Part shown: positions 26,202 through 35,359 of the stretch, in pieces
Layout: every line of letters starts with the position of its first letter
Position numbering within the stretch: position 1 is the stretch's first letter
Origin: Acidobacteriota bacterium
GTDB lineage: Bacteria; Acidobacteriota; UBA6911; JACQSX01
Assembly: GCA_016211105.1 (NCBI GenBank)
Contig: JACQSX010000010.1
Location: 276,913 to 340,912 of the forward strand
DNA: 64,000 bases
Direction: 5' to 3'
The notes under the pieces: model-generated
What the model saw: the letters and a program-made list of their open reading frames with translations, nothing else
What the model was told of the DNA's origin: nothing
Databases searched by the model: none
Position numbers and translations under genes: made by a program

Positions 26202-27359
26202 ATGACGCCTAAGATCGCCTTTGTAATCCCCTGGTTTGGGTTTGATCTCGCCGGGGGCGCTGAATCCAATTGCCGCGATCTGGCGATCCAGTTGAGCCGC
26301 AGAGGCTTTTCCGTCGAGGTGCTCACTACCTGTGTCAGAGAACTTGCCAGCAACTGGAACGAGAATTATCACAAGCCGGGTGTTTTTCAGGAACAGGGAA
26401 TTACGATCCGGCGATTTCCCGCCGATCGAACCGACCATACCGTGTTTAATTCCCTCAATTCCAGGCTGCTTCGGGGCGAAGCCCTTTCGTATGCGGAAGA
26501 GATCGCTTTTCTGAAGGAAAGCGTGAACAGCGAGGCACTCACGGGATTCATTGACGAAAACCGTGCCGCCTACTTCTTCTTTTTTACACCTTATCTGTTT
26601 GGAACCACATTTTGGGGAAGCTTGGTTGCTCCCGATCGCGCCGCCCTGATTCCCTGTTTGCACGACGAGGCTTATGCCTCCATGAAAGTGATGGCGTTAA
26701 TGTTTGAAAAGGTTCGCGGCGTCATTTTTAATTCTCCCGTGGAGAAAGAGCTAAGCGAACGGCTCTTTGACTTGGGCCGGGCCAGCACCGTCATGTTGGG
26801 TGTGGGAGTGGATGATAGTATTGCGGCAAGCCCTGAATCCTGCAAGATCTCAGAACCTTTCATCCTTTACGCCGGCCGAAAGGACAAAACCAAAAACGTC
26901 GATCTGCTCCTCCGTTACTTTGGGCTGTATAAACGCCGGCATCCATCGGATTTGAAGCTTGTTTTGATAGGAAATGGCCAACTGGAGATGAATGAGGATT
27001 GCGTCGACTTGGGCTTGGTCGATGCGAGAGAAAAATCTTCCCTGTTTGCCGCCGCAAGAGTTCTCTGCCAGCCTTCGGTTCACGAAAGCTTCTCGAAGGT
27101 GATCATGGAAGCGTGGCTCTGTGAGACCCCTGTGCTGGTCAACGGCCATTGCAGCGTCACCCGTGATCACGTAGAGCGCAGCCAAGGCGGGTTGTTCTTT
27201 GAGGATTACTTTGAATTTGAATGTTGTCTTGACTGTCTGCTGGAAAATCCAAGCCGGGCGGCGGAAATGGCTCGTCACGGCAAGAGCTATGTTTTGCAGA
27301 ATTACACCTGGGACAAAGTCATGGGCCGATTCGAAGCCTGGTACCCTTCACTGTTTTGA
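26202..27359 (+). CDS. GT4-family glycosyltransferase
   Basis: 385-residue group 1 glycosyltransferase of the same subfamily as its upstream neighbour: IAFVIPWFGFDLAGGAESNC at the N-terminus, EVLTTCVRELASNW, then the donor-site strand LYAGRKDKTKNVDLLLRYF and catalytic-side motif HESFSKVIMEAWLCETPVLV. Compact, without the extra segment found in the previous gene. Separated from it by 68 bases and from the next GT by six, so the three form an operon. Sugar specificity cannot be read from sequence. Confidence 0.87.
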   Translation: MTPKIAFVIPWFGFDLAGGAESNCRDLAIQLSRRGFSVEVLTTCVRELASNWNENYHKPGVFQEQGITIRRFPADRTDHTVFNSLNSRLLRGEALSYAEEIAFLKESVNSEALTGFIDENRAAYFFFFTPYLFGTTFWGSLVAPDRAALIPCLHDEAYASMKVMALMFEKVRGVIFNSPVEKELSERLFDLGRASTVMLGVGVDDSIAASPESCKISEPFILYAGRKDKTKNVDLLLRYFGLYKRRHPSDLKLVLIGNGQLEMNEDCVDLGLVDAREKSSLFAAARVLCQPSVHESFSKVIMEAWLCETPVLVNGHCSVTRDHVERSQGGLFFEDYFEFECCLDCLLENPSRAAEMARHGKSYVLQNYTWDKVMGRFEAWYPSLF

Positions 27360-27365
27360 CCTCTC

Positions 27366-28433
27366 ATGGCCGAAATCCATCAGTTCTTGCCCGGCCTAAC
27401 CTTTGGGGACGCAATCAGCGACGAAGCGTTCGAGATTCAAAAAACAATTCGAGCCTTGGGCCACAGATCGGAAATCTACGTTTGGCCGGAACACTTGCAC
27501 CCCGACCTGCGAAAGGTCGCCTTTCCAGTTCAGCGCTACAAGCCTTCCAAACGCCATGTGCTGATTTATCATCACTCCATTGGGACTCCCCTCTCTTATC
27601 GGATCAGGGATCTACCAGGCCGAAAAATCATGATCTACCACAACGTCACGCCTGATCACTATGTTCGTCCCTACAGTGTGAAAATAGCGGACGAACTGCG
27701 GGATGGCCGTGAAGAACTGCGAATGCTTAAGGGCGCCTTCGAGCTTGTCCTGGGGGATTCCGAACACAATCGTCTGGAGTTGCAGAGGGAGGGCTATCGA
27801 AGAACAGGCGTTCTCCCCATTTTGATGAAACTGGACAAATACAGGACGACACCTGACCAGAAAGTGCTCAGTTTATTCAATGATGACTGTCCCACGATTT
27901 TTTTTGTAGGCAGGGTCATTCCGAACAAATGCCCGCACGATCTGCTCAAGGCGTTCAATGTTTACAAGAAATTCATCAATTGCAGGGCGCGTCTTCTCAT
28001 CGTCGGCTCCTACGCTGGTCTGGATAGCTACTATCGGCAATTAACCCGGATGATCGAAGAACTGGAATTGAAAGATATCTTCATCACAGGTCACGTAAGC
28101 GACAGTGAACTGGTGGCATACTACAAAGTCGGCGATCTCTTTCTTTGCTTGAGCGAGCATGAGGGCTTTTGTGTGCCCATCGTTGAGTGTTTTCTTTTCG
28201 AGATTCCGGTCATCGCTTACCAAGCGGCCGCTGTTCCCTACACCTTGGGCGACGCAGGTATCCTGCTGCATGAAAAGAACTACGACGAGATCGTTGAGGC
28301 GATTGACTTGGTTTGGACAAATGAAGCTCTTCGAAAAGAGCTGGTCATGCGCGGGAGCCGGCGCTTTGAGGCTTTTTTTGCGCCTGAAGTTGTGCGGCAG
28401 AAATTTCTGAATTACTTGCAGGAGTTCTTGTAA
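27366..28433 (+). CDS. GT4-family glycosyltransferase
   Basis: 355 residues, group 1 glycosyltransferase of a different subfamily: MAEIHQFLPGLTFGDAISDE at the start, VLIYHHSIGTPLSYRIRDLP, MIYHNVTPDHYVRPYS, donor-site IFFVGRVIPNKCPHDLLKAF, and EHEGFCVPIVECFLFEIPVI as the ExxxxxxxE region. This IYHHSIG/YHNVTP type is frequent in capsule and exopolysaccharide loci. Six bases after the previous GT stop, so cotranslated. Last gene of the plus-strand run; 149 bases of empty sequence separate it from the convergent beta-helix gene. Confidence 0.87.
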   Translation: MAEIHQFLPGLTFGDAISDEAFEIQKTIRALGHRSEIYVWPEHLHPDLRKVAFPVQRYKPSKRHVLIYHHSIGTPLSYRIRDLPGRKIMIYHNVTPDHYVRPYSVKIADELRDGREELRMLKGAFELVLGDSEHNRLELQREGYRRTGVLPILMKLDKYRTTPDQKVLSLFNDDCPTIFFVGRVIPNKCPHDLLKAFNVYKKFINCRARLLIVGSYAGLDSYYRQLTRMIEELELKDIFITGHVSDSELVAYYKVGDLFLCLSEHEGFCVPIVECFLFEIPVIAYQAAAVPYTLGDAGILLHEKNYDEIVEAIDLVWTNEALRKELVMRGSRRFEAFFAPEVVRQKFLNYLQEFL

Positions 28434-28582
28434 TTACAACGCCGGAGCAACATGATCGCAACAGGAAGTTTCGGAAAGGAATTGGTTTCGCTCTTGCAGC
28501 GACACGTAATCGGTTATGACCGGCTCTATTCTGGAGCCTTGAAGAAATCCTGGCAGTCTGATGATATGTTGGCAACACATTT

Positions 28583-29935
28583 TTAGGGTCCACAGCCCGT
28601 GCCATTGGACACGTTAGCAGCCCACTTGTAGTTGGAACCGCTACCAAGACATGCGCGGCCATTCGGCGAGCCCTGTAACATGATGTTGCCAGTCACCGTA
28701 GAACGGGTCGTCCAATTCGTGTCAACATGGACGCACTCAGAGCCGCTGGTAGCTGGCGGACTGTACGTGTTAGCCTCGACGATATTCCCTACGAAAGTAA
28801 AATCTCTTCCTCCTCGGAATTGCGCCGCTGTGTAGTTATTACCCTGATTATAGGGCCCCTTCTTACGCACTACGGAGCCGGTCATCGTGAACGATTTTGC
28901 CTCCGTTACGTGAATAACGTAACCATCTGTGCCGTTATTGCCGCCGTCGCCAGCAAATTGTGCCCCACTTACAGCCACTCGTGAACAATTGGAACTCCCT
29001 CCGTCGCAAGTTACTGTGTTGTTGTGAACGTACAGACCATAATGAAGGGCGTTGTTAATGCCACCGTTAATCGTCACCGTATGATCACCATTAATGTCAA
29101 TGTCATGGTAGCAATAATCGCACTGAGATCCAGTCATCACAGCAACGGAGCCACCCTCAGAGTCATTCACGAATTGGAACCCAGTACCCGAGTTGAAGAC
29201 GCCTGAGTTGGTAATTTGCACCCAATCGTTCTTCTCGAACTTGAAGGCAACACGGTTCCCGCTGTACGACGCGGCCCATACTTCGACGTCATTTAGCAAA
29301 CTGAAATCGCACGTTCTTGTCACGTGAACACCAATATTGCTCTGCGCGTCAATGAAGACATTAGCGATAGTAAGTCGGCCGTTGTTGTACCCGCTGGTGC
29401 AACTGAGGCCTGAACTCCTCGTGTCGATTCCATTGTAGGCGCCCTGAATGCGGACATTTCTTATGGAAACAGCGCCGCCGTCAATCCAAACAGCGGCGTA
29501 AGCTGTAGGAGTGCCATCGAAAATAATATTCAATCCATGAAGGGATGAGCTAGGACCCATTACGATGGCGCCTGGATTCAAGTTGGCGCTAAATTTAAGC
29601 GTGGGCATCAATACCTGTGAGGCACCCCAACCGTCCTGGAGCCAACCACCGTCTAGCTGTCCGATAACATGCTGTTTAGAGCTGAGATTTAGAGTTGAGG
29701 TGAGAGTGTATGGTGTGCTCCGATAAGGCACGTAGACAGCCTTGCCGTTTGTGGCGGCTTGGCTAAGAGCCTGGGCGAAACGAGCATCGTCATTTGCACA
29801 GCTCGGAGTACAGACTACTTTAGTTACGTCATTAACCTCGAGCGGGTCATTGCCCTGTGAGAGGGCGTTACTGGAAATCAGGAAAAAGCTTGTGAGGGCT
29901 GCAATTAAGGAAGTTACCGTCGTGCGTGTTAACAT
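28583..29935 (-). CDS. Secreted right-handed beta-helix (pectate-lyase-like) protein
   Basis: Exported 450-residue protein with a signal peptide (LIAALTSFFLISSNALSQ) and a pectate-lyase-superfamily parallel beta-helix: repeated short strands such as GLNIIFDGTPTAYAAVWIDG, VSIRNVRIQGAYNGIDTRSS and LTIANVFIDAQSNIGVHV. It opens with a DDARFAQALSQAATNGKAVYVP segment, the standard cap of phage-tailspike and Pectate_lyase_3 proteins. Many Cys (CTPSCAND, CDYCYHD, SECVHVD, RACLG) suggest disulphides. ATG 29935 is used because AAAGG lies upstream; the track start is GTG 29944. Likely a polysaccharide lyase, hydrolase or epimerase working on the glycan made here; the active site is not identifiable. Confidence 0.75.
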   Translation of the reverse strand: MLTRTTVTSLIAALTSFFLISSNALSQGNDPLEVNDVTKVVCTPSCANDDARFAQALSQAATNGKAVYVPYRSTPYTLTSTLNLSSKQHVIGQLDGGWLQDGWGASQVLMPTLKFSANLNPGAIVMGPSSSLHGLNIIFDGTPTAYAAVWIDGGAVSIRNVRIQGAYNGIDTRSSGLSCTSGYNNGRLTIANVFIDAQSNIGVHVTRTCDFSLLNDVEVWAASYSGNRVAFKFEKNDWVQITNSGVFNSGTGFQFVNDSEGGSVAVMTGSQCDYCYHDIDINGDHTVTINGGINNALHYGLYVHNNTVTCDGGSSNCSRVAVSGAQFAGDGGNNGTDGYVIHVTEAKSFTMTGSVVRKKGPYNQGNNYTAAQFRGGRDFTFVGNIVEANTYSPPATSGSECVHVDTNWTTRSTVTGNIMLQGSPNGRACLGSGSNYKWAANVSNGTGCGP

Positions 29936-29974
29936 GGGTGACACCTTTCCGCAGGTTTACAAGGGGGCGCTGGC

Positions 29975-30004
29975 ACTGAGTGAAACTGAGTGAAACCAGT
30001 GAAG
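29975..30004. promoter_or_regulatory. Three tandem 10-bp repeats upstream of the beta-helix gene
   Basis: ACTGAGTGAA-ACTGAGTGAA-ACCAGTGAAG lies about 40 bases before the beta-helix start. The one-turn spacing and the adjacent AraC-type gene suggest an activator or repressor binding site; this is a proposal from layout only. Confidence 0.4.
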
Positions 30005-30141
30005 TCTCAGGACCACTTAACGCTGTGTACCTAACGTGAACTCAGAATATTTACGCGCGCAAGAATTTTAACTCCGTGAAAAATGGAACTAAGAACGGTA
30101 TAAAGGTAGAAAACGGGACATTTTGGCGCAAAGGAAACTAG

Positions 30142-30477
30142 TCAGGAAGCGCTGCAGGAATTTCGATAATCGCGCGGGTTCCTACCGGTGCGGCACTTGA
30201 TAAAACGGGAGAAGGCACGGGGAGAATTATATCCCAGAATTGCTGCGATCTGCTTTATGCTGAGGTTCGGCTCGGATTTAAGTGTCCTGAGTGCCGCAGT
30301 TAAGGTGATTTCCTGCTGATATTCGCGAAACGATTTTCGGTGTGCGGCGTATACGCTCCTCTCTAGAGTGTGCCGATCAACTTGCAGTTCTTGTGAAATT
30401 TCCTTTAGGGTCGTTCGTGGGTTTTCTGCTAGGGCTCTCTCAATACGGCCGAATATGCCCTGCAGGTCATATGTCAT
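30142..30477 (-). CDS. Small AraC-type HTH transcriptional regulator
   Basis: 111-residue protein containing little but a C-terminal AraC/XylS double HTH: LKEISQELQVDRHTLERSVY as the first helix pair, then SIKQIAAILGYNSPRAFSRF and RTGRNPRDYR as the second with the usual end. There is no sensory or dimerisation domain, unlike most family members (about 290 residues), so it is either a free-standing DNA-binding module or a remnant. ATG 30477 is used; the track start at 30570 adds 31 unsupported residues. Immediately upstream of the beta-helix gene on the same strand, with three tandem 10-bp repeats between them. Confidence 0.75.
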   Translation of the reverse strand: MTYDLQGIFGRIERALAENPRTTLKEISQELQVDRHTLERSVYAAHRKSFREYQQEITLTAALRTLKSEPNLSIKQIAAILGYNSPRAFSRFIKCRTGRNPRDYRNSCSAS

Positions 30478-30854
30478 ATAACGCCTACTGGCAAAGCTTC
30501 GATGCTGGGAGGAAACTTTACGGCCTCGGGCTGAATTCTGGAAGTACTTTTGGTAATTCCAATGCGGCAAGCAGTTGGTATAGGATCGAGACCCGGCCTA
30601 GGAAACCAAAGTTTCGTGTTCTAAAATCGGGTCGGGTGCAATCCCAGGATCAAGAGATTTACAGGCCATTTCCATATCGGGGAAAGGCAGGCTGTTTAAC
30701 AGTTCCTCGGTCGAAGACTCGAATTTTTAGCACTCAGTTTCAGTTGGATGACGCCTCTCTTGGACATCACTCCTGTGCTCGTATCCGAAAGCGGCGACCT
30801 GTCGCCGCACTCCAAAGTCTGCCCAGACCTGCAAAGAACTAATCGGACGATGTA
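30478..30854. other. Intergenic, regulator to GT-C gene
   Basis: 377 bases with no supported gene. A perfect inverted repeat GCGGCGAC-CT-GTCGCCGC lies at 30791-30808, about 50 bases beyond the GT-C gene end, and could help end that transcript. The 166-codon plus-strand ORF over this region runs partly antisense to the regulator and has no recognisable sequence. Confidence 0.45.
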
Positions 30855-32360
30855 CTAGTCGGCGGGCAGGCGCGGGTGGACATCGTAGAAAACGATATAA
30901 CGGCCGATGGGTCTTTTTTCGTAGCTCCGCCCCGAGGTTTGAAGGCGTTGCTCAAAACCAACTGCTTCACTTTCCCAAGCTATATAGGCTGGATTGGGAT
31001 CGGCGTCCACGCGCGGTTTGAATTCAGGGTAGCGCTCGTATCGGACGCCAAAATAGGTAGCTCCAATTAGCTCCTCTTCAGTTTCAAACATGATGCGATA
31101 GGCAATCCAGTAGTTGGCATAAAAGTGCTTTAAATGCTTCTCGCGAAGAAAACGGATCACGGCGGCATTGGGTTCCGCAAAGATGGTGTTGAAAACGTCG
31201 GGCGGAACAGTCAGGCTGCCATACACAGATACACCGATGACTATAGCCATAGCGGTTGTCGCCAATATCTTCGAGTGTCTCCACAGGTGACATAGAAACC
31301 AAGCGAGCGCGATTGGGAGGCTGGCATAGAGGCCAATCAAGTATCGCGGCTCGTCGGCAAACCAGGCAAATCGACTGAAGGCAAAGACGAAAGGATAAAA
31401 AACCAGATGGAGCGCCAGCAGCGTTTTGACACTCCGCAGGGATCCTTTTTCTGACAGAACATGGGCGAGGAAGAGAATGATCGCTCCCAAGTACAGAAAT
31501 ATCACCAGATTCGAAAAAATAGGAACAAGATCCTGACGTTGAAAATTCTGGCGAGCACCGGTGACGATCGGGAATCCCACGGCGAAGAAGTTCTTAAAGC
31601 CAGCAAAAGGATCGAAAAACTGCAATCCTCTTCCATCGAATGGGGGCAGAACCCGGTGCGTGAGAACGAATAGCCAGTATGGGAGCGAACCAATGATTAC
31701 CCCTCCGAGCGCAGTCGCTGGTCTGATCGATGCCAGCCCTCGATTCAGGATCAGGAAGAGAACACAAGGGACAATGAAAACGATCGAGAGATAATCGTTG
31801 TACCAATTAAAACCGACCAGAGTTCCAAAACCCAGCCAGCCGCCTGCAGAAGTGTTCCATCGCTCATACAGGCGGATCGTAACGTACATCAACAACGTCC
31901 CGAAAAAAGGTGTTTCGCCATGTGCTCCCCTCTCCCGAATACCCATAATTGTTAAGAACGGGGGGGAAAGGCAGACCAGCGCCACTGCTGGGAGAGCGAT
32001 CAATTCGCTGAAGACCCGCCTGGCAAGGCAAAAGAGGCAGATAGCAAACAAAACAAAGAACAACAGGGCAGTCAGTTTGATGCCCACAAAAGGCGAACCA
32101 GTAATAAGAGTGAAGGCACTGATGACGGCCACTCCCAAAGAGCCACCGTAGGATTCACCGGGCATGAAGAGACTCATTTTTCCATCGCGGACTAGATGCA
32201 GTGCGGCCAAACCTAAATTAGCTTCGTCAGAACAGAACCACAGATCCGGATACTTGAATAGAAGCGAAACGCGAAGCGCGATGCCGGCGAGGATCAGCCC
32301 TGCCAGCGCGGACCTGACTTGCCAGTTTCTAGTTATCCAATCGCTATTCCCTCTCGGCAT
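30855..32360 (-). CDS. GT-C membrane glycosyltransferase (PMT/GT39-like), copy 1
   Basis: 501 residues with about eleven hydrophobic helices. GT-C enzymes use a polyprenyl-phosphate sugar and act on the outer face of the inner membrane. The first periplasmic loop carries the acidic motif FCSDEANLGLAALHLV, the expected catalytic position, followed by GESYGGSLG. The C-terminus is a soluble tail starting near HFYANYWIAYRIMFETEEEL. It is paralogous to the gene at 33020-34462: both share SDEA, ANYWIAYR/APYWIAYR and a closing RYIVFYDV/NYEVFTP strand. Could attach or polymerise sugars in the missing Wzy/ligase role; this is inference. No SD seen. Confidence 0.8.
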   Translation of the reverse strand: MPRGNSDWITRNWQVRSALAGLILAGIALRVSLLFKYPDLWFCSDEANLGLAALHLVRDGKMSLFMPGESYGGSLGVAVISAFTLITGSPFVGIKLTALLFFVLFAICLFCLARRVFSELIALPAVALVCLSPPFLTIMGIRERGAHGETPFFGTLLMYVTIRLYERWNTSAGGWLGFGTLVGFNWYNDYLSIVFIVPCVLFLILNRGLASIRPATALGGVIIGSLPYWLFVLTHRVLPPFDGRGLQFFDPFAGFKNFFAVGFPIVTGARQNFQRQDLVPIFSNLVIFLYLGAIILFLAHVLSEKGSLRSVKTLLALHLVFYPFVFAFSRFAWFADEPRYLIGLYASLPIALAWFLCHLWRHSKILATTAMAIVIGVSVYGSLTVPPDVFNTIFAEPNAAVIRFLREKHLKHFYANYWIAYRIMFETEEELIGATYFGVRYERYPEFKPRVDADPNPAYIAWESEAVGFEQRLQTSGRSYEKRPIGRYIVFYDVHPRLPAD

Positions 32361-32510
32361 AGCAAAAGTGATTGAGTGGATCGGTCAGGCGATGGAGGCC
32401 TCTGTTGGGAAGCGACTATCAAAGATGGTGGCTGAAAAGTCAGAAGTGGAAAGCCGCTTGTCGGCTCTCCGCAGTTTTGTGGTGGCTCTGCCACTCGAAT
32501 CGGTCAGCCA

Positions 32511-32894
32511 CTAATTTTGAGCTGAGCTGTTGCCGTCATTGCCTGAAACGTGGCGCTCTACGACATCAATTAAGACGTTTAGACGGTGATCGGTTTCCCG
32601 TAATCGCTGGTCCGTCTGTTCCAAGTGCCGTCCCAATTCCTGCAAATGCTCCTGCGTGCCTTGCTGGGAGCGAATCAAGTTCTCCAGAATGCTACCCATA
32701 TCTTGGACAATGCCAACGATTTGGCCGAGTTGCCCGACGATCTGGCCAATCTGCCCTTGCTGAGTCTCGATTTGACGCTCCTGCCTTCCCACCTGTTCTG
32801 TAAGCTGGCGCAAGTCGGTGTAAAATTGCGCTTGCTGGCCGACTACAAATTCGATCTGCCTTTCAATGCGATCTAATCGCTCTTCCGGCATCAT
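32511..32894 (-). CDS. Small coiled-coil protein, copy 1
   Basis: 127-residue soluble protein, nearly all alpha-helical, with a Gln-rich heptad core (RQIETQQGQIGQIVGQLGQI) ending in TDHRLNVLIDVVERHVSG. The start MMPEERLDRIERQIEFVVGQQ closely matches that of the gene at 34821-35183. No membrane segment or catalytic motif. It precedes the GT-C1 gene by 150 bases on the same strand, just as its paralogue precedes GT-C2. Probably an oligomeric scaffold or partner of the glycosyltransferase; function unknown. Confidence 0.7.
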   Translation of the reverse strand: MMPEERLDRIERQIEFVVGQQAQFYTDLRQLTEQVGRQERQIETQQGQIGQIVGQLGQIVGIVQDMGSILENLIRSQQGTQEHLQELGRHLEQTDQRLRETDHRLNVLIDVVERHVSGNDGNSSAQN

Positions 32895-33019
32895 ATACTT
32901 GAAGGCGATTATAACACGTAGCGGCCCACCCGGTCAGATGAACCGGCGAGCTGAGGCGTAGAGATTTCTATGCTGGAGTCTTCGGAACAGCTACACAGAA
33001 AATCGCGCTTGTGAGCCCA

Positions 33020-34462
33020 TCACGGAGGTCCCGGCGTAAAGACCTCATAGTTGCCGATCTGAAAAGAAGCGAATTCCTTTGGCGGTTTAACGTCGGCATG
33101 AAGTCCGCGGTAGCGTGGTGCTACTAAACGCACGTATGCGACCTTGGCAGCGTTTCTAACCATTTCCCGATAAGGTTCATAACGGACTACATCGTCGTCG
33201 GGAGGGGTACAAATAATTTGCTCGCCGCTTTCAAACGTCAACCGGTAGGCTATCCAGTAAGGAGCATAAACTCTACGGATTTGCCGCTGCTGCAAGAACT
33301 CTATCAGCGCGCCGTTGGACTCGACATTCGTATAGCCGGTGAATTCTTCCACCTTTGTCATCAGTGTGCCTGCCAGGTTCAAAGCTACCAAGAACACGAA
33401 TACGCCGATCCGGATGCGGGTGCTCTCCTTGGACACGCCGGAAAGGATCAAGATGTAAAGAACGGAATAAAGGGGAAGCAGGTAACGAGGCTCATTGACA
33501 AACCAGGCAAAGCCGCTGGCCGAGAATAAGATAGGAAAGAATAACAGAAACAGAAGTAGCAGGGACTTGCCCTCTAGGAGTGGCGGCTTCGGTTTCCAAA
33601 ACCATCGCCAAACAAGCATCAGGGTGGATCCGACTAGAATTGCAATTGAGATGGAACCAACGAGGGGGAAAAATGTCCGACCAGCCCAATTGCGACGCGC
33701 GCCGAGAATCATGGGCATACCTGTTTTGAGGAAGTTCCCAATATCATTGAGAACTTCTGTCTGCTGCGCGCCCGTTATGCTAATCGCCTCCCAGGAATTT
33801 GCGATGTTGAAAATCCAGAATGGCACACTCCCAACGAGGAAACCGGCAACCAGCAGGCTTCCTTTCGTTGTCAAGAGTTGCCTTTCATCCCGCAGCAGCA
33901 GCATAACCAAAATCGGCACGATATAAACAAGGGAAAGAAAATGTGTCCACCACGCCAGTCCCAGCGTCAGCCCCAGTAAAGCCATATACAGACGCGAATA
34001 ACCATTGCGCAGCAAACGCGCGGCAAGCAGCAGCGCAAGAGTTCCCAACATTAATAAGGCCATATATCCACCGCGCGCCTTCAAGCTCCAAATCGTCAAA
34101 AAGGACGGCGAAACAGCTACCAGAGTAGTTGCGAGAATAGCGATCTTCCGATCGGCGATGTGGAGCGCCAGAAAGTAGTGCGTGACGACGAAGCCGAAAA
34201 AGAACAACAGAGGCGCAATTTTTAAAGCCACCGGATTGGCTCCCAGTATCCAAAACAGAAACGCCGCCCCGAAGGCCTCCAAAGAGCCCATATAGTTCTG
34301 ACCGTAGTAGAAAATTGGCGCCTCTCCGCGCAGGATGTGGCGGGCCATCAAGCCCACGATTGCCTCGTCGGATTCAATCAGCGCAGACCGAAATTTGAGA
34401 ATCAGATAGGCGCGTGGCAAGAGCGCGCCAAACGCCAAGGCGATGCACCATAATTTTTGCAC
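33020..34462 (-). CDS. GT-C membrane glycosyltransferase (PMT/GT39-like), copy 2
   Basis: 480 residues with about eleven membrane helices, paralogous to the gene at 30855-32360. Catalytic-loop motif LIESDEAIVGLMARHIL in the first external loop, then YYGQNYMGSLEAFGAA. The soluble C-terminus includes APYWIAYRLTFESGEQIICTP. GTG 34462 is the only start in frame (QKLWCIALAFG follows) and there is no clear SD. Similarity of the two copies is moderate and spread over the whole length, which suggests an old duplication rather than a recent one. Substrate unknown. Confidence 0.8.
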   Translation of the reverse strand: MQKLWCIALAFGALLPRAYLILKFRSALIESDEAIVGLMARHILRGEAPIFYYGQNYMGSLEAFGAAFLFWILGANPVALKIAPLLFFFGFVVTHYFLALHIADRKIAILATTLVAVSPSFLTIWSLKARGGYMALLMLGTLALLLAARLLRNGYSRLYMALLGLTLGLAWWTHFLSLVYIVPILVMLLLRDERQLLTTKGSLLVAGFLVGSVPFWIFNIANSWEAISITGAQQTEVLNDIGNFLKTGMPMILGARRNWAGRTFFPLVGSISIAILVGSTLMLVWRWFWKPKPPLLEGKSLLLLFLLFFPILFSASGFAWFVNEPRYLLPLYSVLYILILSGVSKESTRIRIGVFVFLVALNLAGTLMTKVEEFTGYTNVESNGALIEFLQQRQIRRVYAPYWIAYRLTFESGEQIICTPPDDDVVRYEPYREMVRNAAKVAYVRLVAPRYRGLHADVKPPKEFASFQIGNYEVFTPGPP

Positions 34463-34820
34463 GATGATAAATGTAGCTGATAAGGACGTGAGCCCTTGAT
34501 ATCCGCCTAATCAAAGAGCCGCCGACGAGCACGATCACGCGCACGGCCACGCCCACGATCACGTTTTCCGTCCACTGATTAGGCTCTTGTTTGTCCCGCA
34601 GTGGGCCGACTCCTGCCTTGTAACCTATTGTTCAATAACGGTTCTTGTGTCCCTTGCGCAGACGTGAGCGTGCGCGTGATCGTGCTCGTCGGCGTGGATG
34701 AAAACCAGAACAAAGTTCTCGTTAGAAAGCGCATAATGGTCTAAGGTCGGGAATAAAGCGCACCAATGAGGCAGTTCTTGTGCTGGCGCCAGCATTGATC
34801 CTGGCAACAACGCGCAATGC
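34463..34820. other. Intergenic with inverted GACGAGCACG repeats
   Basis: 358 bases. GACGAGCACGATCACGCGCA occurs at 34524-34543 and the same sequence inverted ends at 34690, so a 22-bp inverted repeat about 120 bases apart frames this stretch. The short ORFs here read as His-rich (HADEHDHAHAHV) only because of that repeat, and none is accepted as a gene. Confidence 0.55.
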
Positions 34821-35183
34821 TCAATTTTGAACCGGGCCTCGGTCCCCATTGCCGGAGATGTGCCGCTCGATGACATCGATTAAGACATTCAAGCGCCGGT
34901 CGGTCTCCTGCTGGCGCCGCCCGAGTTCCAGTAAATGTTCCTCAGTGCGTTGTTGGGAGCGAATGACGCCCTGTAGGATGCCACCCATGTCCTGAACAAC
35001 GTTGACGACCTGGCCGATTTGTCCCAGGATCTGGCCGATTTGTCCCTGCTGAGTCTCGATTTGCCGCTCCTGCCTTCCGACCTGTTCTGCAAGGTGGCGC
35101 AGGTCGGCGTAGAATTGAACTTGCTGGCCAACGACAAATTCGATTTGCCTTTCAATGCGCTCAAATCGCTCTTCTGGCGTCAT
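34821..35183 (-). CDS. Small coiled-coil protein, copy 2
   Basis: 120 residues starting MTPEERFERIERQIEFVVGQQ at ATG 35183; the track start 35327 adds 48 residues with no counterpart in the paralogue. Same build as the gene at 32511-32894: helical, Gln-rich heptads (QIETQQGQIGQILGQIGQVV), ending RRLNVLIDVIERHISGNG. The two proteins can be aligned along their whole length with only short gaps. It sits 358 bases upstream of GT-C2 on the same strand. Role unknown; the conserved pairing with a GT-C gene is the main clue. Confidence 0.7.
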   Translation of the reverse strand: MTPEERFERIERQIEFVVGQQVQFYADLRHLAEQVGRQERQIETQQGQIGQILGQIGQVVNVVQDMGGILQGVIRSQQRTEEHLLELGRRQQETDRRLNVLIDVIERHISGNGDRGPVQN

Positions 35184-35359
35184 AACGGGTTGGATTATAA
35201 CACGCGCGCACGCCCGGGCAGAGGAACAGACCGGCAAGCAATGCGGCAGTGAGGATATTCCTTCATAAACACCTTGGGCGGCGTGATTCCCATAGAGGCG
35301 TGCTATATAGAAGCGCCGTCGCTGCAAACCATGACGGCTCGTAAAACTGCTTGACCGAA

